This document shows, piece by piece, positions 24,901 to 33,309 of a DNA stretch of 41,692 bases (its first letter is position 1; the number at the start of each line of letters is the position of its first letter). Origin of the DNA: Candidatus Rifleibacteriota bacterium. GTDB taxonomy: Bacteria; Muiribacteriota; UBA6191; JACPRK01; JACQZM01. The DNA is taken from positions 1-41,692 of the forward strand of contig JACQZM010000475.1 of NCBI GenBank assembly GCA_016213885.1, read 5' to 3'. A program made the position numbers and the translations under genes. The notes below the pieces were generated by a model, which worked only from the letters and a program-made list of their open reading frames with translations, was not told the DNA's origin and ran no database searches.

Positions 24901-27729
24901 ATCTCCGGTGACCTGCCGATCGTGCTGCTGCGGATCGGAGACCTGGCGAAGGTCGAACTGGTGCGCCAGATGGCCCAGGCCCACGCCTACTGGCGCGTCA
25001 AGGGCCTGGCCGTCGACCTCATCATCTGGAACGAGGACCCGTCCGGTTACCGCCAGGTGCTGCACGATCAGATCACGAGCCTCATCAGCGGCGGTACCGG
25101 CGCCGGGACCCTGGACAGGCCGGGGGGCATCTTCGTCCGCCGGCCCGATCAGATGACCGAGGAAGACCGCATCCTGGTCCAGACCGTGGCCCGTGTGGTC
25201 GTGACCGACTCGGCGGGTTCGCTGGCCGAACAGATGGACCGCCGCGGCTGGGCCGGACCGAACCTGGCTCGCCTCGTCCCGACCCGACGGCGTCAGGCGG
25301 AGACGCCGCCCCCGCCGCTCGCCCGGCGCGACCTGGTCTTCTCCAACGGCCTGGGCGGGTTCACCGCCGACGGCAAGGAGTACGTCATCACGACCGGGCC
25401 CGGTCGCGTCACGCCCGCTCCATGGGTCAACGTGCTGGCGAACAACCAGCTGGGCACCGTGGTCTCCGAGAGCGGCAGCGCCTTCACCTGGGTCGACAAC
25501 GCCCACGAGTATCGACTGACCCCGTGGTCCAACGACCCGGTGTCCGACGGGACGGGCGAGGCGCTCTACATCCGGGACGAGGAGGAAGGGGAGTTCTGGT
25601 CCCCGACCCCGCTGCCGGCCCGTGGAAAGACCCCGTACGTGTCGCGCCACGGTCTCGGCTACAGCGTGTTCGAGCACAGCGAGCACGGCGTCTCCTCCGA
25701 GCTGAAGGTGTTCGTCGCCGTCGAGGCTCCGGTGAAGCTGGCGGTCCTCCGCATCAAGAACCACTCGGAACGCGCCCGTCGGCTGTCGGTCACCGGCTAC
25801 TGGGAGTGGGTGCTGGCCGACCTGAGGTGCAAGTCGCTGATGCACGTGGTCACCGAGCTGGACCCTCGAACAGGGGCGCTCCTGGCCCGGAACTCCTACA
25901 GCTCCGATTTCGGCGGCAAGGTCGCTTTCGTCGCGGTCAACGACCCGGCCCGATCGGTGACCGGCGACCGCGCCGAGTTCCTGGGCCGCAACGGCAGCCT
26001 GGCCAGCCCCGCGGCCCTGGGTCGGGTGCAGCTCTCCGGGAGGACCGGCGTGGGCCTGGACGCCTGCGCCGCCATCCAGGTGCCGTTCGACCTGGTGGAT
26101 GGTCAGGAGCACGAGCTGGTCTTCGTGCTCGGAGCCGGGCCCGGACTGGAGGAGACGCGGGCGCTCATCCAGCACTTCTGCAGCGCCCAGGGCGCGCGTC
26201 AATCGCTCGAGGAGGTCTGGCGCTACTGGACCCACGTTCTCGGCGCGGTGCACGTGGAGACTCCAGACCCTGCGGTGAACATGCTGGCAAACGGGTGGCT
26301 TCTCTATCAGACGCTGGCGTGCCGGGTCCGGGCGCGCAGCGGTTTCTACCAGTCCGGCGGGGCGTACGGATTCCGGGATCAGCTGCAGGACACGATGGCG
26401 CTGATCCACTCGGAGCCCTGGGTGCTCAGGGAGCAGCTCCTCCGCAGCGCCGCCCACCAGTTTCCGGAGGGCGACGTGCAGCACTGGTGGCATCCGCCGT
26501 CCGGCCGCGGCGTGCGCACCCACTCCTCCGACGACTACCTCTGGCTCCCGCTGGCCACCTGCCGGTACGTGGAGGCCACCGGCGACACCGGCGTTCTCGA
26601 CGAGCCGGTCCGGTTCATCGAAGGCCGGCAGGTGAAGCCGGAGGAGGAGGCGTACTACGATCAGCCCGCTCGCTCGCAGCTCTCGGCAACGCTCTACGAG
26701 CACTGCGTCAAGGCCGTCGAGAACGGCCTCCGGTTCGGCGCCCACGGCCTCCCACTGATCGGTTGCGGCGACTGGAACGACGGCATGAACCGCGTGGGCG
26801 AGCGCGGTCTGGGCGAGAGCGTCTGGCTCGCGTTCTTCCTGTACGACGTGCTCCGGCGCTTCGGGGAGATCGCCGGATCCCGTGGCGATGCCGCGTTCGG
26901 CCAGCGCTGCGCAGACCAGGCCGAGCTGCTGCGCCAGAACATCGCCTCCGGCGCGTGGGACGGGGAGTGGTATCGCCGGGCCTACTTCGACGACGGCCGG
27001 CCGATGGGCTCCGCTGCCAGCGCGGAGTGCCAGATCGACTCCCTCCCGCAGAGCTGGTCGGTGCTCTCCGGAGCCGGCGACCCGGATCGCTCTGGCCAGG
27101 CGATGGCCGCCGCGGACCGGCGGCTGATCCGGCGAGATGCCGGCCTGGTACTGCTCTTCGATCCGCCGTTCGACGCGTCGGACCTCGACCCGGGTTACAT
27201 CAAGGGCTACGTGCCGGGGGTGCGGGAGAACGGCGGCCAGTACACCCATGCGGCGGTGTGGATGGCGATGGCGTTCGCGCTCCGGGGAGAGCACGAGCGA
27301 GCCTGGGAGCTCTTCTCGATGATCAACCCGATCAATCACGGCCGGACCGAGGCGCAGGTCGCCACGTACAAGGTGGAGCCCTACGTCGTCGCCGCGGACG
27401 TCTACGCGCGGCCTCCTCACACCGGCCGCGGCGGGTGGACCTGGTACACCGGGTCGGCCGGGTGGATGTACCGACTGGTCGTGGAGACGCTGCTGGGAGT
27501 GACCCGAGAGCCGGAGCTCCTGCGCCTGACGCCCCGTCTGCCTTCGGCCTGGGAGGGTTTCAAGCTGCACTACCGCTACCGGGACACGTACTACCACGTC
27601 ACGGTGAAACGGACCGACGGCAGCAACGCCGGTCTCACGGTCGACGGGGTGCCGCAGCCCGAGCTCGCCATCCGGCTCGTGGACGACCGGGTAGAGCACC
27701 ACGCACAGCTGAACCTGCAGCCGTGGTAG
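18976..27729 (+). CDS. ndvB: Cyclic beta-1,2-glucan synthase (GT84-glycoamylase-GH94)
   Basis: The protein has 2917 residues, the usual size for NdvB/Cgs. The N-terminal helical region (1-410) precedes membrane helices (about 420-480). The glucosyltransferase domain includes VITLDTDTELPRDAG (acidic metal/UDP site, about 635), LEGCHARAGLVSDVQLYEDH (about 757) and RRHRWVRGDWQ, followed by more membrane helices (about 830-1010). A glycoamylase-like domain follows (TWGYFETMAGPEDHFLPPDN; SESAYNSTDAHLIYQYRAFG). The C-terminal third (about 1640-2917) is GH94-type phosphorylase, with GFRDQLQDTM and GCGDWNDGMN holding the acid residue. It polymerises glucose from UDP-glucose, trims and cyclises the chain, and delivers cyclic glucan to the periplasm for osmotic adaptation or host interaction. 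It converges with the GH57 gene 36 bp downstream. Confidence 0.95.
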   Translation: MRLLSRFLTLGLFSRHVEPGTDREGPSGAVEESPLRSELFSVDQLQVHAKAIAGWHKLAPKPGPDLLLSRLDENQEALQAANEQLTAVARHGRRLSPAAEWLIDSFYLIEEQIRIARSHLPRTYSRQLPRLANGPSAGQPRVYHIALELIAHLDGRIDAESVTSFVASYQVTTPLRLGELWAVPIMLRLGLIENLRRVATRIATGHRDRNLAVAWANHLIGVADKEPANLILVLADMARSRPVLSTAFVAGFSGQLRGKNPTLVLPLSWLAQRLSETAQSIEECVHQETQKQSADQVSMSNSIASLRLLSAIDWRDFVEALSVVEQTLRGDPSGVYGAMDFATRDRYRHVVEDVARRGGRPEDDVARQAIALAARSLLSDGAGRRTAHVGYYLVDRGLDELEAGAGARVPLRRRLVDRITRAPLLYYLGLILATTAALTAGLARHAAASGAGPLGLALLFLVAGFSAMQLSIALVDWLTMLLVLPRMLPRMDYSKGVPAGCRTIVVVPTMLTGTESLARLLEGLEVRYLANRDPSIHFALLTDLADASQETLPPDSGLVEAARQGIMTLNARYGHERSDAFFLFHRPRRFNPSEGLWMGHERKRGKLADLTGALRGSPDDRCALVVGETGILTSVRYVITLDTDTELPRDAGRRLVATLSHPLVGPEFDPVTGQVTAGYSILQPRLGIRLPSASRSWFVRLFAGETGIDPYTQLVSDVYQDLFGEGSFIGKGIFHVDAFERTLAHRFPENRILSHDLLEGCHARAGLVSDVQLYEDHPWHYGAEMRRRHRWVRGDWQIAPWLWPWVPGPDSCRVANPLTVLSRWKILDNLRRSLVPAALVGLLFLGWTSPGPPAFWTLAVTGLILAPPLLATLVNLCRKPRELSLLSHFRELRRHLVRHLARVFLALVFLPYEACVNLDAVGRTLFRMIVTRRHFLEWETASDAEQRAGTDLASFIAVMGPAALLAALAGVLVVMGRPECAPAAGPAILLWLASPVFAWVVSRPIASKEPRLNRAQQELLRRTARRTWGYFETMAGPEDHFLPPDNVQEHPAPATAHRTSPTNIGMGLLASLAAHDFGYVSTGRLIERTAGTLSTMDRLERHRGHFLNWYDTRTLAPLVPQYVSTVDSGNLSGHLLTLRQGLLEIAGRPIVSPRTFDGVSDMILVLADQIHRSATRRDVSVILSVAVRLQRMLEELGHPPRTLSASLLLMQKLAAASTELARMLEADLDPEVRWAAGALAGQCQDLHADLAAQVPWIDLPRPVEPVHGGARPGEAPRPTALREALRGLDEIPTLDQIATLEARFSGALGPVPEEHVVRVAGLRDSLLAAADRASRRRTELASLASRCHDLAWADFRFLFDPAREQLSIGFNVSERRRDPSFYDLLASEARLASFVAIAQGQLPQESWFALGRLLTRAGGHSVLVSWSGSMFEYLMPLLVMPTYEGTLLDRTYHAAVARQIQYGRERGIPWGMSESAYNSTDAHLIYQYRAFGVPGLGFKRGLAEDLTIAPYATVMALMVSPEEAAENLERLAEQGLVGRYGYYEAADHTPSRVPRGETRSIVRSFMAHHQGMSLLSLAYLLLGRPMQRRFLADPLLKATELLLHERVPRVAPANPHAAQVEEAPGDDRPGATSWSVDTAHTPTPDVGLLSNGRYHVMVSNSGSGYSRWRDLAVTRWREDPTRDCWGSYCYLRDLDSRALWSTAYHPTLVSGTDYEAHFHQALVEIRRVDHEIHTSTGISVSPEDDVELRRVTLTNRSQVRRTIELTSYAEVVLTTPAADEAHPAFSNLFVQTEILPGRQAVLCTRRPRSAPERPPWMLHQMAVLGSLVGEPSYETDRGRFIGRGRSLEAPACMSVGSLSNTQGAVLDPVVAIRLAVVLGPDESASVSFVTGVAETREGATALIEKYQDPRLAERVFSMAWTQSQVVLRQINATDTDAQLFERMVSSLVHPHRQRRADPAILARNRRAQSALWSYSISGDLPIVLLRIGDLAKVELVRQMAQAHAYWRVKGLAVDLIIWNEDPSGYRQVLHDQITSLISGGTGAGTLDRPGGIFVRRPDQMTEEDRILVQTVARVVVTDSAGSLAEQMDRRGWAGPNLARLVPTRRRQAETPPPPLARRDLVFSNGLGGFTADGKEYVITTGPGRVTPAPWVNVLANNQLGTVVSESGSAFTWVDNAHEYRLTPWSNDPVSDGTGEALYIRDEEEGEFWSPTPLPARGKTPYVSRHGLGYSVFEHSEHGVSSELKVFVAVEAPVKLAVLRIKNHSERARRLSVTGYWEWVLADLRCKSLMHVVTELDPRTGALLARNSYSSDFGGKVAFVAVNDPARSVTGDRAEFLGRNGSLASPAALGRVQLSGRTGVGLDACAAIQVPFDLVDGQEHELVFVLGAGPGLEETRALIQHFCSAQGARQSLEEVWRYWTHVLGAVHVETPDPAVNMLANGWLLYQTLACRVRARSGFYQSGGAYGFRDQLQDTMALIHSEPWVLREQLLRSAAHQFPEGDVQHWWHPPSGRGVRTHSSDDYLWLPLATCRYVEATGDTGVLDEPVRFIEGRQVKPEEEAYYDQPARSQLSATLYEHCVKAVENGLRFGAHGLPLIGCGDWNDGMNRVGERGLGESVWLAFFLYDVLRRFGEIAGSRGDAAFGQRCADQAELLRQNIASGAWDGEWYRRAYFDDGRPMGSAASAECQIDSLPQSWSVLSGAGDPDRSGQAMAAADRRLIRRDAGLVLLFDPPFDASDLDPGYIKGYVPGVRENGGQYTHAAVWMAMAFALRGEHERAWELFSMINPINHGRTEAQVATYKVEPYVVAADVYARPPHTGRGGWTWYTGSAGWMYRLVVETLLGVTREPELLRLTPRLPSAWEGFKLHYRYRDTYYHVTVKRTDGSNAGLTVDGVPQPELAIRLVDDRVEHHAQLNLQPW

Positions 27730-27765
27730 CAGCGGGCAGACGGAGCGTCATTTCGGCGTCACAGC

Positions 27766-30204
27766 TCATGGACTCGCGGGTTCCTGCAGGAGGAAACTGT
27801 CGAGCAAGACCCTGCAATGGCGTAGCCACGTCTGCGCGTCCTGGTCGCCCAGGCGGGCTCGCTCGCCGAAGCTGAGATAGTGGGTGTGGAGGATCTTGTA
27901 GAAGATGTTCTGGGTTCGCCACAGATCGACCTCGAACGGCAAGGTCCGGACCAGTTGTGCGGCCTTGTCCAACCTCTCCATGCGGGTGAGGTCCTCGGGC
28001 TGTTCGAGAACTTGTTCGGCCAGACTCTCGATCTTGACGGCCAGCAGCAGACCCAGGGCAGCCGCATCCAGAGTGGCGCCGGCCAGACGAACCTCTTCCA
28101 GAAGAGGTCTGACACTCTCGGGGTCGAGCCCATCCCGTTGAAGCACCCGCCGGAGCTTGGCATTCAGGCAGAAGTCCGCGGCGACCGACAGGACCTTGGG
28201 CCGTGGCGTCCCTGAACCGGTCAGAAAGCGAATCAGGGGAGCGTGGTGCTCATAGATCGAGCTGTAGGCAGCTTCGGCCTCCCGTTCAGTGGGCGCCATG
28301 ATGATATTCAGGACCTTGCGTCGCTCATCGGCGAACAGCGAGGTCAGAGAGTACGTGGACGCCCCGAAGTACTTGCCCAGCAAGAGAATGGTCCTGGGGA
28401 AGTCGGCTCCGGCGAAAGCCGCCGAGATCTCCTTGGTCAACGCCTCGTACTTCTGCGCGCCCTGATACTCACCGGTGCCGCATGCGATGCTGTGATCACC
28501 AAGGTGCAAGACGCCGAAACAGAGGCTGGAAGATGCGCGTGTGACCTCGCAAGTCACCGTGGCTCGCCCGATGACCAGTCGCGAGCCGCCTACCTGGAAG
28601 TCGCGGTAGTCCTCCCGGGTAGCCGAATACGCATAGATCGAGCTCCGTTCGCCGGTATCCTGGAACAACGAGCTCAGGGCATAGTGGGCTCCGATGTCCT
28701 TCATATCGAGCATGCTGGGTCTGACGAACTTCTCGTAGATGCTGCGGCCGTTGCCGTGCTCGGAAACGTTGCTGCTGGCGCGTTCGAGCTGCCCGAGAAA
28801 GCCAGGTTCGAAGGCTTCATTGAAGAGCTCGTCGGCCAGCTGAAGAACCCTGCCGGCATACTGGATGACCTGAACCGTCTCGATCCCGGAGAGATCGTCG
28901 AAGAACCAGCCGCAGCTCGTGTACATGAGCATCGCGTTGCGTTGCAGCTCCATGAGCTTCAAGACCGTGACCTCATCTCCGGTGGTCAGAGGATGGGTCG
29001 CATGGCGGATCAGAAACGCATTGATGCGGTCGGTAGAACGGTTCACGATGATGTCGATGTAGTCGTCCCGAGCCGCCCACGGGTCGGTCAGAAGCCTCTG
29101 GGCCGACTGTTCGAAAGCAGAGTTGACGGCGTCCCGGAGCCAGTCCAGTGCCGCTCGAAGGGGGGCTCGCCAAGCCTGGTTCCAACCCGGGTGGCCGCCG
29201 CTGTTGCACCCGCAATCGGATCGCCAACGATCCAGGCCGTGGACGCAGCTCCACGAGCTATTCTCGTGGATCGCAACTTCGTGCGTCGGGGGATGCCCCT
29301 CCAGGTAGCAGCCGTAGTTGGTCAGCTGCGCGAGTCGATTGGACTCGAGATACTGCAGCGCGTGAGCCAGGGACCTGTCGCCGCCGCGATGATGATGCCC
29401 GTAGGTCTCGCCATCCGTTGCGATGTGGACGAGGCGAGGAGAGGAACGGTCATCGGGGAACGTGGACAGCAGTCTGTTGGCAAAGGCCTCTCCGTTGTCC
29501 AGCAGCCGTTCGAACGCCAGAGCCCGCGAGGCAGGGCCGTCGTAGAAGAACAGGTTCATGCTGCGGCCTGACGGAAGCGACAGGCGATAGACCAGGCCAG
29601 GGTCGATTCTCCCTCCACTCACGTCTCGCCATTCACCACCGCCAACGGGCCGGATCCGCCATGCCTGACTGGGCGCGAGTATGGCGAAGTCGATGTCGTG
29701 CTGGGCCATGATGTCCAGGCTCTCGAGGTCCACCGCCGTCTCCGGTAGCCACAACCCTTCGGGCTTGCGGTTGAACCGATACTCGAAATCTCTGATTCCC
29801 CAGATGATCTGGGTCTTCTTGTCGCGGCTGTTCGCCAGCGGCAGGATCATGTGATTGTAGGCCTGGGCGAGGGCGTTGCCGTGGCCGGAGAACATCTTCA
29901 TGCTCTGGCTGTCTGCCTCCAGAATGGCCCGATACGTTTCGGTGGCGTAGTTCTCCATCCAGAGCAAGACCGTCGGGCCGAAATCGAAGCTGATGCGAGC
30001 ATAGTTGTTCACCAGCTGGGCGATCCGTCCTTGCACATCGAAGATCCTCGACGCCGCGTTGGCCGCGTAGCATTCGGCCGTGATCCGCTCGTTCCAGTCG
30101 TGGTGCGGAAACGCCGAGTCCTGGATCGCGATGGCCTCCAGCCAGGGGCTCTCCCTCGGAGGTTGATAGAAGTGCCCATGTATACAGATGAACCGATCCA
30201 TCAT
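27766..30204 (-). CDS. GH57-family glycosidase with DUF3536 (alpha-amylase-like)
   Basis: The protein has 812 residues starting MMDRF after an AAGGAG site. GH57 markers are HGHFYQPPRE at the N-terminus, GLWLPE with Glu155 as predicted nucleophile, and IATDGETYGHHH with Asp264 as predicted acid/base. The second half is the long helical DUF3536 region typical of this subgroup. No signal peptide is present. The family acts on alpha-1,4-glucans; the specificity of the DUF3536 branch is not established. It is the last gene of the minus-strand trehalose cluster, 27 bp after treY. Its G+C is markedly lower than its neighbours (30 of 60 in 28681-28740 against 46 of 60 in 33001-33060 within treY), suggesting later acquisition. 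Confidence 0.9.
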   Translation of the reverse strand: MMDRFICIHGHFYQPPRESPWLEAIAIQDSAFPHHDWNERITAECYAANAASRIFDVQGRIAQLVNNYARISFDFGPTVLLWMENYATETYRAILEADSQSMKMFSGHGNALAQAYNHMILPLANSRDKKTQIIWGIRDFEYRFNRKPEGLWLPETAVDLESLDIMAQHDIDFAILAPSQAWRIRPVGGGEWRDVSGGRIDPGLVYRLSLPSGRSMNLFFYDGPASRALAFERLLDNGEAFANRLLSTFPDDRSSPRLVHIATDGETYGHHHRGGDRSLAHALQYLESNRLAQLTNYGCYLEGHPPTHEVAIHENSSWSCVHGLDRWRSDCGCNSGGHPGWNQAWRAPLRAALDWLRDAVNSAFEQSAQRLLTDPWAARDDYIDIIVNRSTDRINAFLIRHATHPLTTGDEVTVLKLMELQRNAMLMYTSCGWFFDDLSGIETVQVIQYAGRVLQLADELFNEAFEPGFLGQLERASSNVSEHGNGRSIYEKFVRPSMLDMKDIGAHYALSSLFQDTGERSSIYAYSATREDYRDFQVGGSRLVIGRATVTCEVTRASSSLCFGVLHLGDHSIACGTGEYQGAQKYEALTKEISAAFAGADFPRTILLLGKYFGASTYSLTSLFADERRKVLNIIMAPTEREAEAAYSSIYEHHAPLIRFLTGSGTPRPKVLSVAADFCLNAKLRRVLQRDGLDPESVRPLLEEVRLAGATLDAAALGLLLAVKIESLAEQVLEQPEDLTRMERLDKAAQLVRTLPFEVDLWRTQNIFYKILHTHYLSFGERARLGDQDAQTWLRHCRVLLDSFLLQEPASP

Positions 30205-30231
30205 ACGAGACTCCTTGGCTCGGGCTCACGG

Positions 30232-33200
30232 TCAGACCAGGTCACACTCGAGGAGAGCCACCGGCAGAACCCCGAAGAGGTCGGCCACCCGGAGCGTCCG
30301 GTGCTCGGAAGGAGCAGCCACGGAGAGGCTTCGCCCCGTGAACACGTCCCTGAGGAACCCCTGGGTCATCCTCTCGGGCAGGGCGAGCCTCGTCTCGCCC
30401 CAGGCCTCCGGTCGTATCGGGAAGTCGATCGGCGCCACTCCGGCGGCCTTGGAGAGAGAGAGGAAGAGCCGCCCCGCCACGACGATCGCCATGCTGTCGT
30501 GTCGCCTGCGGACGAAAGCCACGACATGATCCGCAGCGTCTCCCTCCACCGGGAGAGGCAGATAATCCCCCTTGGTGAAGAGCTGCGGCTGCTTGCGTCG
30601 GAACCGCAGACACCTCCAGGTGACGTAGAGTTTGACGCGCCCGTCTCCCGGTTCGCCGGCCAGCTCCCTGACGAGAGATTCGAGGTTGCTGGCCCCCTCC
30701 GATCCCCCCGTGGCCCGGCGGGCGAGTTCGTCGAGCGCCTGTCTTCTCTTCTCGAAATCGACGGGTCCCCGGTTGTCCGGATCCACCAGATGCAGGTCCC
30801 AGAGCTCGGTCCCCTGGTAGAAGTCCGGGATGCCGGGGCTGGTCGCCTTGAGCACGACCTGCGACAGAGAAGACTGCATTCCCGCCCAGGTCGCCAGCGT
30901 GTGGATGTCGAAGAAGGTGCGCCAGAAGGGGTGCGAGTACGGGCGGTCGATGACGCCTCGGGTGAACGCCAGGAGGCCTTCCTCGTAGTCTGTCCGGTTG
31001 TTCGTCCAGCTCGTGTGGACCTTCGCCTCCCGCGCTGCCTTGAGCATGTATCGCTGCATCCGTTCAGAGAACGACCGTCTCGCGGCGGCGTCGAGCTCTC
31101 CTCCGGGCCAGGCGCCGACGAGCGTCTGGTAGAACATGTACTCGTCGTAGCCGTCCGGAATCCGCCCCGGGCGTCCGGCCCGCTTCAGTCGCCTGTTCAT
31201 CTTCTCCCACGAGGTCACGACCCCGTGCCAGAGATCGGGCATCTCCGAAAGAGCGTCGATCCTGAGCCGGACGTCCTCGGACCTCTTGGTGTCATGGGTG
31301 GAGGTGGCCAGGAGCGACATGGCCGCGTGGGCCAGACGGTCCCGGTTCAGCTCATGAAAGTCGACGACGGACAAGCCGGTGCTGTCCGGATCTCCCCCGA
31401 CCTCGTTCTGAGAGACCAGGCGATTGTAGACATAGAATGCCGAGTCCTCGACCCCCTTGGCGGTCGCCGGGGACGTGAGCTGCTGAAAGTTGCCCACGAA
31501 GAGGTGCCGGGCGTCCCGGACCGACGGGGCCGTCCGGGCCGTGTGGTTCTTGAGCAGGATGTCGCGGATGAACTCGAACACCAGCCGGCTCGTGGTGGGC
31601 AACCGCAACATGGCCTCGTCCACGGCGACGTTGACGTAGCCGCGATCGCGCTCGTCGATGGGTGCTTCTCCCAGGGGGATATACGTCCGGTACACGGGAA
31701 AACAGGCGATGATCTCCAGCAGCGCATCCGAGAGGCTTCCGAGAGTGAAGTCGCGAGTCCTGGGGTCAGCCTCGGCGATGGTCTCGAGGCGATGAGCCAG
31801 CAGGTTGAGCTCCGAGGCCAGGGAGTGCTGGACCACGAGCTTCTTGCAGCGGTAGACCAGCTCGTCCAGTCGCAGATTCGGCCCGGAGAATTTCCGGTAG
31901 GTGCGGTCGAGGGAGCGGGCGCTCGAAGGGTCCACGAAGAGCCCGTTCACCGAGTTTAGGAAGTCGTAGCCGGTGCTCCCGGCGACGGCCCAGGAGGCCG
32001 GGAGGCGCTCGCCACGGGTCAGGATCTTCTCCACGAGGATCAACAGAACTCCACTGTCGCCGGAGGAGAGAGCGGCCGTCTCGGCCAGACACCTCTGGCG
32101 AAGCACCGGCTCCAGAGAGGCAAACGACCGATCGGCGGGCGGATCGTCCGTGAAAGCGCGCCGGCAGAACGCCAGCAGAGCCTCTGCCTGCAGGTGCTGG
32201 AAGTACTCGCGGGGATCGAAGAGTCCATCCGGGTGGTCGATTCTCACGGCGCTCACCCAGCCCCTCTCGATCCAGGTCATCAGCAGCCGATGGGCCTGCG
32301 AGAAGACCGCCGGGTCCTCCATCCGGATCGCGACGAGCTCGTTGATGTCGAAGAACCTCCGGTAGTTGATCTCTTCCAGGGCGACTTTCCAGAACGCCAG
32401 TCTGTAGGCCTGCATCTCCAGGAGCGAGTCCAGCAGCACGTAGCTCTGGGGATCGCCGGGATCCCCGTTGAAGACGTCCAGGGTCTCGCGCACGTGGGCG
32501 GCGACGACCTCGTTCCTCTCGGTCAGCTGGGCCAGCCGGCGCTTGATGACCTCTTTCTCCCGGCGCCTCCCGACCAGCCGTTCCGGCGAGGTCTCGGTCC
32601 GGAGAGGGAGGTTCTCGATCGAGGTGACGATGCTGTGATACTCGTGCAGATCCGCATGGCCGGCTCCCAGCTTCTGCGAGAGAGCGTCGAGGCGAAGAGA
32701 GAGGATCCTGGAATAGCCGCGAGGGGCAACGGGAAAGCGATGCTCGAAGTAGCTGAGAAAGAACGACCCTCGATCGAACTCGAGGCGGATCTCTCCACGT
32801 TCCAGAGCGAGACCGTAGAAGTCGCCCAGAACCGGAACGAGGACCCGGTGGGTCAGGGCGCTCTTGACCGGTTTCCAGTCGATGTCGAAGAACGGGGCGA
32901 AGGGGGAACTGGCACCATTCTCCAGGGTGTCCATCCAGTAGGGATTGTCTTGCCCCGTCCCCATGTGATTGGGAACCCAGTCGACCATCATGGAAAGATC
33001 CCGCTCCGCCAGGCGGCGGTGGAGCTCGGCCAGGTCGTCGCCGGTCCCCAGCTGGGTGTTGATCTCGCCGTGGTCGACGATGTCGTACCCGTGGACGCTC
33101 CCCCTGCGGCAGCGAAGATGGGGCGAGGCGTAGAAGTGGCTGATGCCGAGAGCTTCGAGGTAGTCGACGATCGCCTGGGCGTCGACGAAGCCGAACTGTC

Positions 33201-33309
33201 CAGGGGCGAACTGCACCCGGTACGCGGCCCGCAGGGGCCGGAACCGGCGCGACAGCTCCAGACCGCGCCTGAGGATCGATTCGATGAGATCGTCGTTGTC
33301 CTGGCTCAT
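30232..33309 (-). CDS. treY: Malto-oligosyltrehalose synthase
   Basis: The protein has 1025 residues from ATG 33309, whose A is shared with the treZ stop (TGATG), so translation is coupled. The opening AYRVQFAPGQFGFVDA and HFYASPHLRCRRGSVHGYD is typical TreY. GH13 catalytic motifs are VRIDHPDGLFDP (nucleophile Asp), LILVEKILTRGE (acid/base Glu) and STHDTKRSEDVR (stabilising Asp). At the C-terminus DFYQGTELWDLHLVDPDNR is also diagnostic. It converts the reducing-end alpha-1,4 bond of maltodextrin into an alpha,alpha-1,1 bond, which TreZ then cuts to free trehalose. It is longer than many homologues (about 750-900), mainly in the middle. The open frame upstream of 33309 is a shadow of treZ. Confidence 0.95.
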   Translation of the reverse strand: MSQDNDDLIESILRRGLELSRRFRPLRAAYRVQFAPGQFGFVDAQAIVDYLEALGISHFYASPHLRCRRGSVHGYDIVDHGEINTQLGTGDDLAELHRRLAERDLSMMVDWVPNHMGTGQDNPYWMDTLENGASSPFAPFFDIDWKPVKSALTHRVLVPVLGDFYGLALERGEIRLEFDRGSFFLSYFEHRFPVAPRGYSRILSLRLDALSQKLGAGHADLHEYHSIVTSIENLPLRTETSPERLVGRRREKEVIKRRLAQLTERNEVVAAHVRETLDVFNGDPGDPQSYVLLDSLLEMQAYRLAFWKVALEEINYRRFFDINELVAIRMEDPAVFSQAHRLLMTWIERGWVSAVRIDHPDGLFDPREYFQHLQAEALLAFCRRAFTDDPPADRSFASLEPVLRQRCLAETAALSSGDSGVLLILVEKILTRGERLPASWAVAGSTGYDFLNSVNGLFVDPSSARSLDRTYRKFSGPNLRLDELVYRCKKLVVQHSLASELNLLAHRLETIAEADPRTRDFTLGSLSDALLEIIACFPVYRTYIPLGEAPIDERDRGYVNVAVDEAMLRLPTTSRLVFEFIRDILLKNHTARTAPSVRDARHLFVGNFQQLTSPATAKGVEDSAFYVYNRLVSQNEVGGDPDSTGLSVVDFHELNRDRLAHAAMSLLATSTHDTKRSEDVRLRIDALSEMPDLWHGVVTSWEKMNRRLKRAGRPGRIPDGYDEYMFYQTLVGAWPGGELDAAARRSFSERMQRYMLKAAREAKVHTSWTNNRTDYEEGLLAFTRGVIDRPYSHPFWRTFFDIHTLATWAGMQSSLSQVVLKATSPGIPDFYQGTELWDLHLVDPDNRGPVDFEKRRQALDELARRATGGSEGASNLESLVRELAGEPGDGRVKLYVTWRCLRFRRKQPQLFTKGDYLPLPVEGDAADHVVAFVRRRHDSMAIVVAGRLFLSLSKAAGVAPIDFPIRPEAWGETRLALPERMTQGFLRDVFTGRSLSVAAPSEHRTLRVADLFGVLPVALLECDLV

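Noticed and set aside
23236..27702. 1488-codon open frame antisense to the cyclic glucan synthase
   Set aside because: Composition is His/Arg/Gln/Gly-rich with no motif; long antisense frames arise naturally in GC-rich genes with strong codon bias, and the sense strand has clear enzyme motifs.
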